Shown here in pieces: positions 25,701-33,388 of a stretch of DNA of 64,000 nucleotides. The notes beneath the pieces were generated by a model. That model saw only the letters and a list, made by a program, of their open reading frames with translations. It had not been told where the DNA came from and made no database searches. How positions within the stretch are numbered: position 1 is the first letter of the stretch; each line of letters starts with the position of its first letter. The position numbers and the translations under genes were made by a program. The DNA comes from Oscillospiraceae bacterium. GTDB lineage: Bacteria; Bacillota; Clostridia; Oscillospirales; CAG-272. The DNA lies in the NCBI GenBank assembly GCA_015064155.1, contig SVST01000011.1:26398-90397 (forward strand). Reading direction: 5' to 3'.

Positions 25701-25914
25701 TTCCTTGCGGAAAGTTGGTGGTTGTCAGCTCGATATCGTTTGCAAGCATGACGTTTTCTCCCGCCTGCAAAGCCGCTACAAGCTCCTCCTCGGTTGTTAC
25801 CACGGTGTATACCGCGCCGTTAACCGCCGCCAGTTCAGATGCCGTTGAGGGCACGGTAAAGCCCACCGTCAGCATGGCAACGATCAATAACAAAGAAATG
25901 AGTCTTCTTTTCAT
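22714..25914 (-). CDS. Secreted beta-helix/EEP-domain protein, paralogue A
   Basis: 1,066-residue exported protein. The signal peptide (MKRRLISLLLIVAMLTVGF) is followed by strand-rich repeats (residues about 90-470) with recurring Y-A-A-G-F-V, C-x-N-Y-G-x-I-T and A-G-G-I patterns of the GLUG kind, typical of right-handed beta-helices. A beta-sandwich-like segment follows at 500-640. A domain like the GH20b/GH67 N-terminus comes next (about 655-765; VYKSTNTMAEKTLATHLSQR). The C-terminus is an endonuclease/exonuclease/phosphatase fold (770-1066) with S-F-N-M-G, A-Q-E-P-W, V-N-V-H-L-D, T-G-D-M-N-S and P-S-D-H-P-A. Catalytic residues look complete, so a secreted nuclease or phosphodiesterase is likely; the substrate is unknown. 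It has its own promoter. Confidence 0.8.
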   Translation of the reverse strand: MKRRLISLLLIVAMLTVGFTVPSTASELAAVNGAVYTVVTTEEELVAALQAGENVMLANDIELTTTNFPQGKPIDIASGIIIDGNGYTLTYPTRRGAALFNFKAGTEVLKGTVNVRNINFGTKDAPIEIFGVDGLFRYATDLANELIFENVNFYVKKNYVTGNSGAIFATLGTVAHFRGCVLDVDMTNVTGGSLHGGWFGEISANGRVEMDDCTTMGTIVSPGGAAGFVGQNTAGALEFYNCRNLANVTATLYAAGFVANMGMGCVSTYAADCINYGNITSTDSGYDGIAGGIFARISNRATISNFRLHVVYRCANYGKITAANVAGGIMGRNHDHDYDGRSVLTLGSCENFGTVKGTSYAGGIVGMVTPTVYAAELIDCVNLGMIVSGGYAGNFAGLLSGGASINDAAVRETVIDGGYAAGAVFGASDKTGAIAGTYSGSYSIDIGPYAGKTVDVVAPEYSNVTYFGTLTTVPTGVQKADTAESLLTALSERLGTEVIEADASDRSAYVVLANPVLRGIQLGQVKDGKLSIRLAAGVYAKDAYQSFGFDVTVTNADGTTATKFYQATETVTTVEETVGSEKRTVKAENVAAKYLYTAVVSDVDAIGRATVQVTPVAIGKDGTKTYTGSTKLLAVVDGKVTNETMSLNGVLLENFAIVYKSTNTMAEKTLATHLSQRIAELTGISLPVMVEKRPHNRTYTINVGTVAAAGEVPAGRNISPLSDAVSIVISGDTTARLGEAVQHFIDLLEEKVVASNNALYVSAPIAAPAKTEVSIMSFNMGATDKGDIKAGEWDLLVEYLPDIFTAQEPWAGFLDDFCNNYAVRPTTEFKASTSDDDVMESDVNNKAFTGNDYYGIYWGMPRWTPDGPNANQGKASYSVIFYAKDRFTVNEEKSGTFMFSDTPDVIGSKLSKSSMPRCATYLTLTDVNTGKEFVVVNVHLDHVNGQVEQATILVDELIKRVGKDTPMLVTGDMNSRLDSAAIQHMMTNETMPLHSFDYLSTETYWSDNAKFHVIDWIFTNTPEKLDVSYYRFCNDFNMFYNNWTSGKLQMYMPSDHPAIYCEFSFR

Positions 25915-26273
25915 TTGATCCTTCCTTTCTTGGCAGATCCAAAAACAAGTTCTTCACGGAGTCTTTTAATTGCCCCGTCACGGTTACCATTATATCGGAA
26001 AACGGCGAATTTGTCAATATAATATTGAAATTTTGCATTTTTTTGGTCAACATGACGATTTCTTCACTCTGCCCCTCTCCGATCTGCATGGAAGTAAAAA
26101 AATGGCACAGTTTACATGCCTTTTGGCAAGAAGCCAAAAAAAAATTATAGTATAATAAAAGAGTGCAGAAAGGCGTGCAACCAATGCAACCGTTTAAACT
26201 CAATGCCGGGTCAGCATCCGCTTGGAGCAGCGAAAGAAGCGAGCACAGCTTATCACCAAGCAAAGGAACCAAA
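25915..26273. other. 359-base divergent region between paralogue A and sdaA
   Basis: Contains the paralogue A promoter, a TATAAT at 26151-26156 likely serving sdaA, and a leader of about 110 bases before the sdaA start. The leader contains repeated TGCAACC and several GC-rich segments that may fold, but it matched no riboswitch I could recognise. Confidence 0.5.
25989..26017 (-). promoter_or_regulatory. Consensus promoter of secreted protein A
   Basis: On the minus strand TTGACA (26012-26017), 17-base spacer, TATAAT (25989-25994): a perfect sigma-A promoter. Confidence 0.88.
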
Positions 26274-27482
26274 ATGGAAAGTATACGCGAGATTTACAAA
26301 AAAGGAAGAGGTCCCAGCAGTTCTCACACAATGGGGCCATTTAAAGCAGCAAAAATTTTCTGGGGACGCTACCCCTCTGCAGATCGATTTCGGGTGATTC
26401 TTTACGGCTCACTGGCACTCACAGGGAAAGGGCATATGACCGATTCGGTCATACGAGATGCTTTTTCTCCGCTTGAAACCGAAATTGTTTTCGATAAGCA
26501 AACACCAACCTCCTTTCATCCCAACACCGCTGATTTTTTTGCGTATCAAAACGGCAAACAGATTGGACAAACCCGAGTCTACAGCATCGGCGGCGGAAGT
26601 ATTCTGTTTGAGGGGGAAAGTCTAAGAGAAACACGTTCCATTTATCCTTACTCCACCTTCCGAGAAATCTCACGCTACTGCGTGGATCGCAATATGCGAC
26701 TCTGTGATTTCGTTGAAGAAATCGAGGGACGAGAGATTTGGAGCTATCTTGCCGACGTTTGGGAAACAATGAAGAGATCTATACACGAGGGTCTTTCCAC
26801 CTGCGGAGAGTTGGGAGGTGACTTGCACGTCATGCGTAAGGCGCACTATCTTTACAACCAACGCCACATCGACGAGTCGGCTCAAACAAAAGAAAACCGA
26901 TTGGTGTGCGCCTATGCCTTTGCGGTCAGCGAGCAAAACGCAAGCGGAGGAGAAATCGTAACCGCCCCTACCTGCGGTGCTTGCGGTGTACTTCCCGCGG
27001 TGCTGAAATATATGCAAAAGCACAAGGGCTTCTCGGACGAGCAGATCCTGCGTGCGCTTTCCACGGGCGGGTTAATCGGAAATCTCATCAAAACAAATGC
27101 CTCAATCAGCGGCGCGGAATGCGGATGTCAAGCCGAGATTGGAAGTGCCTGCTCAATGGCTGCGGCTGCGCTCGGCGAGTTGTTTGGCATGGGCATCGAA
27201 CAGATCGAATACGCAGCAGAGGTGGCAATGGAGCACCATTTGGGATTGACCTGTGACCCGATCCGGGGGCTCGTGCAAATTCCTTGCATTGAGCGAAATG
27301 CCGTTGCCGCTATGCGCGCAATCAATGCCCTGAGTCTTGCAAACTTTTTAACGGCAATGAGCAAGATCTCCTTTGACACCGTTGTGAAAACTATGTATGA
27401 AACCGGCATTCATCTCAAGAGTGAATACCGTGAAACCAGCGAGGGTGGTCTTGCTAAACACTATATCCGCAACCAAAAATAA
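26274..27482 (+). CDS. sdaA: L-serine ammonia-lyase, single-chain iron-sulfur type
   Basis: Converts L-serine to pyruvate and ammonia. 402 residues from ATG 26274, which follows AAAGGA; the frame is open 37 codons further upstream through the leader, without similarity. The N-terminal beta domain carries GPSSSHTMGP; the C-terminal alpha domain has the 4Fe-4S Cys residues in P-T-C-G-A-C-G and G-A-E-C-G-C-Q-A-E-I-G-S-A-C-S. It is followed at 81 bases by the M20 peptidase on the same strand. Confidence 0.92.
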   Translation: MESIREIYKKGRGPSSSHTMGPFKAAKIFWGRYPSADRFRVILYGSLALTGKGHMTDSVIRDAFSPLETEIVFDKQTPTSFHPNTADFFAYQNGKQIGQTRVYSIGGGSILFEGESLRETRSIYPYSTFREISRYCVDRNMRLCDFVEEIEGREIWSYLADVWETMKRSIHEGLSTCGELGGDLHVMRKAHYLYNQRHIDESAQTKENRLVCAYAFAVSEQNASGGEIVTAPTCGACGVLPAVLKYMQKHKGFSDEQILRALSTGGLIGNLIKTNASISGAECGCQAEIGSACSMAAAALGELFGMGIEQIEYAAEVAMEHHLGLTCDPIRGLVQIPCIERNAVAAMRAINALSLANFLTAMSKISFDTVVKTMYETGIHLKSEYRETSEGGLAKHYIRNQK

Positions 27483-27563
27483 GGATTCCGCATCTCAAAA
27501 GGCAATTAACATACCGAAATCAAAGAAAACAGGACAAAACGAAGAAAGGCTTAAGAATCTGCT

Positions 27564-28718
27564 ATGAAAGAACAATTGATCAAAACGATTGACGAATTAA
27601 ACGAGGAATACGTAAAAATTTGGGAAGACGTCTGTAACATTGAAAGCCCCTGGAGCTGCAAGGAGGGCGTTGATGCCGTGGGCGAATATTTTATCCGCCA
27701 TGCCAACGCACGCGGCTGGCAGGTAGAGGTGTTCCCGCAGGAGCGCGCGGGAAACGTCGTCATTATCACGATGAACCCCGAGGCAGACGCGGCTCCCATT
27801 GCTTTTTCGGGTCACATGGACACGGTTCACGAGGTGGGCAGCTTTGGCTATCCTCCTGTCAAGGTCGATTGGGAAAACGATAAGATCTACGGTCCCGGTA
27901 CAACCGACTGCAAGGGCGGTATCGTGGTTGGATTTTTGGCAATGGAGGCTTTGTACAGAATCGGATATAAGGCGCGTCCCGTCGTAATGTATCTGCAAAG
28001 CGACGAGGAAAGCAGCGGCAAATTGAGTGCGGACGCGACCATCAATTACATCTGCCAAAGAGCGCAAGGAAGCGTTGGATTCTTCAACCTGGAAAACTCC
28101 CACCGCGGAAAGCTGACGATGGGGATGAAAGGTATTGTAAGCTTCCAATTCACCGTAACAGGCGTAGAAGCACACTCTGCAGGATGTGCAACAAACGGCT
28201 CGAACGCGATTCTGGAAGCGGCTTATAAGATCATTGAACTGGAGAAATTCAAGGACAGAGAGGGGCTGACCTGCTGTTGCTCGATCATCAACGGCGGAAC
28301 CAAGCACAATATTGTTCCGGGCGAATGCAAGTTTATTGCAAACGTCCGCTTCGCCAAGAAAAGCCAGCTGGACGAATTTATCGAAGCCGCAAACAAGATT
28401 TGCGAAGATATCCACGTTCCCGGTTGCACCTGCACCATGGTATTGCCGCGTATCCGCCCCGCAATGGAGATCTGCGACAGAAACATGGAACTCTTCCACA
28501 GAATGAACGAGATCTGGCGCGAAAACGGATTTGAGGAAGCACAAGTGAGTACAAGCCTTGGCGGTTCGGATGCCGCAAACGTTTCCTCTGCAGGTGTTCC
28601 AACCGTGGAAGGATTGGGAAATCTTGGCGGATTCATTCACACTCCGAAGGAATACGGTATCATCTCCTCTCTTGCAGAATACGCGAAAAGACTCGCCATT
28701 GTCGCACTGAATCTTTGA
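27564..28718 (+). CDS. M20-family metallopeptidase (ArgE/DapE/CPG2-like)
   Basis: 384-residue zinc peptidase/deacylase. First metal motif S-G-H-M-D-T-V near residue 80, bridging Asp in G-T-T-D-C-K-G-G, catalytic E-E in S-D-E-E-S-S, and a lid domain with N-I-V-P-G-E. The histidine of the last ligand lies in I-H-T-P-K-E. Likely cleaves a small amide or peptide; the substrate is unknown. 30 bases separate it from the capA-like gene, so sdaA, M20 and capA-like probably form an operon. Confidence 0.85.
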   Translation: MKEQLIKTIDELNEEYVKIWEDVCNIESPWSCKEGVDAVGEYFIRHANARGWQVEVFPQERAGNVVIITMNPEADAAPIAFSGHMDTVHEVGSFGYPPVKVDWENDKIYGPGTTDCKGGIVVGFLAMEALYRIGYKARPVVMYLQSDEESSGKLSADATINYICQRAQGSVGFFNLENSHRGKLTMGMKGIVSFQFTVTGVEAHSAGCATNGSNAILEAAYKIIELEKFKDREGLTCCCSIINGGTKHNIVPGECKFIANVRFAKKSQLDEFIEAANKICEDIHVPGCTCTMVLPRIRPAMEICDRNMELFHRMNEIWRENGFEEAQVSTSLGGSDAANVSSAGVPTVEGLGNLGGFIHTPKEYGIISSLAEYAKRLAIVALNL

Positions 28719-28748
28719 TTTTTCCAAAAAAGGAAGGTACATAACGTT

Positions 28749-30062
28749 ATGAAATTACCGAAAATGAAATTCACCGCTGCGGGCGATATGCTGATTCAAC
28801 GTGTGATCTCCACCGAATACGAGGGATTTGAACCAATCAGTGCGTACATCAAACGAGGGGATGCGCGCTTTTTCAACTTTGAATCGATCATCTACCGCGA
28901 AGGCATTTGGGGCAACCAATTCAACGGCGGTTCCTATCACAATTCCGATATCCGAACCCTGAAGATTGCCGCAGAATACGGCTTTAACATGATGTCCTTT
29001 GCCAATAACCATACCTTTGACTGGGGATATGGCGGACTGCTCTCAACGTTGGACGCGCTGAAGAACACCGATTTCGTTCACGCGGGCGTGGGTATGAATC
29101 TCGACGAAGCGGCAGCTCCCGCTTATCTTGAAACCCCCACGGGCAGAGTGGCGCTCATCTCGATGGCTTCCTCCATTGCAGGTGCGGCAGCAATGGCGGG
29201 ACGTCAATCCAGACGTATCCCCGGACGTCCCGGTGTAAACGCGCTGCGGACAAACAATTATATTGAGGTGACAAAGGAGCAATTTGACGTACTGCGGGAA
29301 ATTGCCGAAACCAGCGGCATCAACGATTCGGTAGCCATTTCGCGTGCCGAGGGCTACGTTTCCCTAAACCCAGACACCACCTTGGTGGAGCTGGGATATC
29401 TTGCAAAATTCCGCTTGGGTGACAAAACCAAGTACCATTCAAAGCTCAACGAACGCGACATGACTCGCTTAGAGCGCGCGATCTATGAAGCCCGTTCGCA
29501 AGCCGACTATATTTTAGTCAGCATCCACGGACATGAGGTCACGGGAAATGCCAAAGAAAATCCCGCCGAGTTTTTGAAGGAATTTGCACACCGCGCAATC
29601 GATATGGGAGCGCATGCCGTGCTGGGTCACGGACCGCATCTGTTGCGTCCCTTGGAGATCTATCGAAATCGTCCCATTTTCTATTCGCTCGGCGATTTCA
29701 TGCTACATAACGAGAGCGTTACCTTCGCGCCCGAGGACATGTACGAAAAATACGGCTTAACCTCGGATGATCCCTTGTGCGACATTTACCGCAAACGCTC
29801 GCGCGATTATACCGTAGGGCTGTTGACGGATCCTCGCATGATGGAATCGGTCATTCCCTATTTTGAGATGGAGGACGGAGAGCTGACACATTTGGAGCTG
29901 TTCCCGATTGAATTGGGCTTTGGGGAACCGCGCTATCGGCTCGGAAACCCAAGACCCTGCACTGATCGCGGAATCATTGAGCGTTTGGCAGAGATGTCGC
30001 GGGATTACGGCACCGAGATCAGCATCAACGATCAAGGAATCGGCATTGTAAAATTAAAATAA
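28749..30062 (+). CDS. CapA-family metallophosphatase-like protein
   Basis: 437-residue protein of the PGA_cap/CapA family, with F-T-A-A-G-D-M at the N-terminus, F-F-N-F-E, S-F-A-N-N-H-T-F-D-W-G, S-I-H-G-H-E and V-L-G-H-G-P-H-L motifs that form the dinuclear metal site of calcineurin-like enzymes. CapA itself acts in poly-gamma-glutamate export. No signal peptide or membrane anchor is seen, so this one is cytoplasmic and may have another substrate. The M20 neighbour suggests peptide or amide turnover. Confidence 0.82.
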   Translation: MKLPKMKFTAAGDMLIQRVISTEYEGFEPISAYIKRGDARFFNFESIIYREGIWGNQFNGGSYHNSDIRTLKIAAEYGFNMMSFANNHTFDWGYGGLLSTLDALKNTDFVHAGVGMNLDEAAAPAYLETPTGRVALISMASSIAGAAAMAGRQSRRIPGRPGVNALRTNNYIEVTKEQFDVLREIAETSGINDSVAISRAEGYVSLNPDTTLVELGYLAKFRLGDKTKYHSKLNERDMTRLERAIYEARSQADYILVSIHGHEVTGNAKENPAEFLKEFAHRAIDMGAHAVLGHGPHLLRPLEIYRNRPIFYSLGDFMLHNESVTFAPEDMYEKYGLTSDDPLCDIYRKRSRDYTVGLLTDPRMMESVIPYFEMEDGELTHLELFPIELGFGEPRYRLGNPRPCTDRGIIERLAEMSRDYGTEISINDQGIGIVKLK

Positions 30063-30073
30063 CGAAGCATTTG

Positions 30074-30125
30074 AAAAGCAAACAGAGGCTGCGCCGAACG
30101 GCACAGCCTTTGTCTGCTTTTTTTA
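30074..30125. terminator. Bidirectional terminator between capA-like and secreted protein B
   Basis: Interrupted stem AAGCAAACAGAGGCTG / CAGCCTTTGTCTGCTT followed by a T-run on the plus strand; convergent genes on both sides. Confidence 0.85.
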
Positions 30126-30142
30126 TTTTTCATTCGTCGCGA

Positions 30143-33100
30143 TCAACGGAACTTAAATTCGGTATAGATCGCGGGATGGTCGGAGGGCATTCCAACCACC
30201 AATTCGGAGTTCCAAAGCCTGTTCAGGAAGGTATGCTCAAAGCAGTTGTTGTAGTACGAAACCTCGATCTTTTCGGGATGATTGATAAAGAACCAGTCGA
30301 TGTTATAGTAACGTCTGTATGCCCGATCTGCAATTTCATCAAATGCTACCATCGGCATTACATCATTATCCTTGTACAGCTTGATCGGAGCACTGTGCGC
30401 ACGGCTGTTCATGTCACCCATTACAATGATCGGCATGTCTGTGCCCACGCGCTTTTTCAGCTCGGACAGCAGAATGCTGATCTGTGCGATCTGCACCTCT
30501 TCCACGAAATCCAGGTGGACATTGACCACGGTAAAGATATCGCCCGTGTTCTTATCGGTCATGGTCGCATAGGTGGCGCAACGTGCGAAATCGGAGCCCT
30601 TGAAATTGGTACCCGATTTATCGACCTCTGCGGACAGCCAGAAGGTGCCCGAACGGCTTTCATCCACTGTGAAGCGATCCTTTGCATACAAAATCACGGA
30701 ATAGGATGCCTTACCTGCCGTGCAGGGATCACCCGGCACCCATCTGGGAAGTCCCCAGTAAACACCGTAGTAACCGTCACCCGTAAAGCACTTGTTGTTG
30801 ACGTCGGATTTCATCACGTCGTCGTCCGCGGGATCGTCTTCAAACTTCACCTCGGGCTTGACCGCATAGTCATTGAGGAAGTCATCCAAAAAGCCTGCCC
30901 AAGGCTCCTGTGAGGTCCAGATATCGGGAAGATAATCCACGATCAACTCCCACTCTGCCTGCTTGATATCGGTGTTATCCTTTGCACCCATATTGTATGC
31001 CATCATGGTCACTTCATCGTCTACGGGAACCGCAATGGCATCTTCAATCTTCCAGACGTTGTCCTTGCAAAGCAGCTTTTCCTCTACCGTATCGATAAAG
31101 TACGAAATTGCTTCAGAAAGCTCGGCGGTATCGTCACCCGTAATCACGATGACACTCGACGAGTCCTGGGTGCAAATGGTGCGACCCGAAGTCGCAACCG
31201 TCGTTTGCGCGGTCTTTCCAATCAAGATCTTGGTACTCCGATCGGTCGCAACGGCATCGGAAATCACGGGAAGCGAAATGCCCGTCAGCTGCGCAATTTC
31301 GCTCGACATGCGTGTTGCCAAAAGCTCCTCGCAAAGCTTGTCGGAACTTGCGTAAACGATGACGTACTCGGAAAGCAACGCGTCGTTCAACAGCAAGGGC
31401 TCGGTCTTCAACACACCGTCACAATAGGAAATCACGCGCGTCTGTCCGAGATACTCGGTGCCGTCAATTCCTTTTGCATAGGGAGTCACTTCGATCACAA
31501 CCGCATCGGTTGCCGACAGCTCCTCAAGCGTCACCGTGTAAAAATATTGGCTTGCCGATGCGTCGGCGCGAACCGCAGCGGTTCCGCCGTCCGAAACGGC
31601 ATTCAAGGACTCATAAACTCGGTTGGCTCGGTAAGTCGATTCCACAATTTCGTCACCCGTGTGGAGCTTCACGGTAAATCCAAAGCTTTCGTAAGCATCC
31701 AATGCGTTGATTGCCGCAGCCAAGCGCAGGTCAACGCAAGCGTCGGTAACCGCTACGCTCTGCTGTACACCGCGGAGCATCGGCTCAGCCGCAACGACGT
31801 AAGCATCCTTGTTGGAAGCGTCTGCCGCAACGAAGGATACGCCGCAAAGAGCCGCCATGTCTGCCAGCGTTTTCGGGAGCGTTTCCTCGGTAACCTTGGT
31901 AATTCCCTCGGCAAGCGTTTCCTCCTTACCGATATAGGTAACCCCCGACACGGTGGGAGCCGTGATTGCCCACGCTTCTCCCTCAAATTTACCCTCTTGC
32001 AAAACGTAATTTCCCGAAACGTACGGAACCAAAACGTCGGTTCCCCGTCTGGTGGAAATCACACCCGCGGCATATCCGCCCGTGATCACGCCGCCGCACA
32101 GCATCGCCGCAAAGTTACCGGCATAACCGCTTTTGGAAACGATCTTGCCGAGATTTGCGCAATCGGTGATTTCGGCGCGGTAAGTCACGGGAGAGGCAAT
32201 GCCCATAATACCTCCCGCATAAGCCTTTCCGCTTACCGTACCGTAGTTGATACACTCGTCAAAGGTGGAATAAGCGTAATTCGCATCCTTGCCGTCGGTA
32301 TCATAGTCATGAGAGGTTCCCACGATACCGCCTGCGCGGTTGCCTGCGGTGATGCTACCGTAATTCACACAGTTATAGAACACACGCAAACGCTGCTGTC
32401 CTTGGTCCTGACGGTTACTTGTGCGAGCCATAATACCGCCCGCACTTCCGTCATATCCGACACCCGTGGAGGTAACGGTTCCGTAGTTCGTACAGTTGGT
32501 GTAATACATCGAATTCGCGCTGGTTCCGACGTTGGCAACGAACCCCGCCGTCATGCCGACACCGGTCACGCTTGCAAAGTTTTGGCAGTTGGTGAAGCGG
32601 GAGTTTCCGGCGGCGGCCTGCCCGACAAAGCCACCCGTGCAAAGTCCGCCGCCCGTAACCGTTCCGTAGGTTGCGCAATCGGTCATCACAAGGTCACCGC
32701 CATAGATCCCACCGATCCAGCCGCCAACCAAATTGCCCTCCACCGAGGACGAGAGCGTGGTGTTCAGCGTACATCCGAAAAAGGACACGACGTTACGCAG
32801 GGTCGCGTAAATCGCACCGACTCCGGCACCGGTCAGCGACTCTCCGTTTACGCAGAAATCCACGTTTTGATAGATGATCCGACAGGTATCTGCCGATTCA
32901 TCGGAAAACAGCGAAACGCTTCCCGAAAGGGTCATGGGATATTCCTCGGTTCCGAAACGAACGTTTCTGATATAGCTCGTTTCCTCGCCGACCTTGCTGC
33001 TTCCCTCTTCGGTTCCTGCGGCATAAATAAACAAGGGCTCGGTTCTGGTGCTTTTGTAGATCAGGCTATGACCGTTTCCGTCCAGGATCGTGCCGGGCTT

Positions 33101-33322
33101 GACGGTAATGGCAGAATCAAAGTACCAGTTCAGCGTGATATCCCTTTTGAGCAGAATATTTCCGCCCCGCGAAAGAACGTCGTACAGCTGCTTTGCGGTA
33201 GAAACCGCGTAGTACTCAATCCCCCCCACGGTTTCCGTGGCTGCGGTAACAACTACAGAGGGGAAAAGCGTTACCAGCATTGCAACGGTCAATAATAGTG
33301 CTACGATACGTTTCTTTGACAT
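30143..33322 (-). CDS. Secreted beta-helix/EEP-domain protein, paralogue B
   Basis: 1,059 residues with the same order as paralogue A: signal peptide (KKRIVALLLTVAMLVTLF), GLUG-type repeats (about 90-450), sandwich region, GH20b/GH67N-like domain (VIVYASSDKLCEELLATRM; about 655-760) and EEP domain from about 768. The EEP part keeps A-Y-N-M-G, S-Q-E-P-W, V-N-V-H-L-D-F, M-G-D-M-N-S and P-S-D-H-P-A. ATG 33322 has GGAG at 7 bases. It follows paralogue C by 66 bases on the same strand, so C and B are probably one transcript. Confidence 0.8.
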   Translation of the reverse strand: MSKKRIVALLLTVAMLVTLFPSVVVTAATETVGGIEYYAVSTAKQLYDVLSRGGNILLKRDITLNWYFDSAITVKPGTILDGNGHSLIYKSTRTEPLFIYAAGTEEGSSKVGEETSYIRNVRFGTEEYPMTLSGSVSLFSDESADTCRIIYQNVDFCVNGESLTGAGVGAIYATLRNVVSFFGCTLNTTLSSSVEGNLVGGWIGGIYGGDLVMTDCATYGTVTGGGLCTGGFVGQAAAGNSRFTNCQNFASVTGVGMTAGFVANVGTSANSMYYTNCTNYGTVTSTGVGYDGSAGGIMARTSNRQDQGQQRLRVFYNCVNYGSITAGNRAGGIVGTSHDYDTDGKDANYAYSTFDECINYGTVSGKAYAGGIMGIASPVTYRAEITDCANLGKIVSKSGYAGNFAAMLCGGVITGGYAAGVISTRRGTDVLVPYVSGNYVLQEGKFEGEAWAITAPTVSGVTYIGKEETLAEGITKVTEETLPKTLADMAALCGVSFVAADASNKDAYVVAAEPMLRGVQQSVAVTDACVDLRLAAAINALDAYESFGFTVKLHTGDEIVESTYRANRVYESLNAVSDGGTAAVRADASASQYFYTVTLEELSATDAVVIEVTPYAKGIDGTEYLGQTRVISYCDGVLKTEPLLLNDALLSEYVIVYASSDKLCEELLATRMSSEIAQLTGISLPVISDAVATDRSTKILIGKTAQTTVATSGRTICTQDSSSVIVITGDDTAELSEAISYFIDTVEEKLLCKDNVWKIEDAIAVPVDDEVTMMAYNMGAKDNTDIKQAEWELIVDYLPDIWTSQEPWAGFLDDFLNDYAVKPEVKFEDDPADDDVMKSDVNNKCFTGDGYYGVYWGLPRWVPGDPCTAGKASYSVILYAKDRFTVDESRSGTFWLSAEVDKSGTNFKGSDFARCATYATMTDKNTGDIFTVVNVHLDFVEEVQIAQISILLSELKKRVGTDMPIIVMGDMNSRAHSAPIKLYKDNDVMPMVAFDEIADRAYRRYYNIDWFFINHPEKIEVSYYNNCFEHTFLNRLWNSELVVGMPSDHPAIYTEFKFR
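30735..30871. repeat. 137-base block identical between paralogues B and C (copy in B)
   Basis: Identical to 33987-34123, within the EEP domain, while flanking sequence differs at many bases. Points to recent gene conversion. Confidence 0.85.
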
Positions 33323-33388
33323 TTTACGCTCCTTTTTGCAAAACAAAAAATTTTGAGAATCGGTTGTTCGGTTTTACCCGTGCCCCGA

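Noticed and set aside
26163..26273. sdaA leader as a riboswitch
   Set aside because: No match to the glycine, THF, SAM, T-box or ZTP patterns I could recall; repeated TGCAACC alone is not enough.
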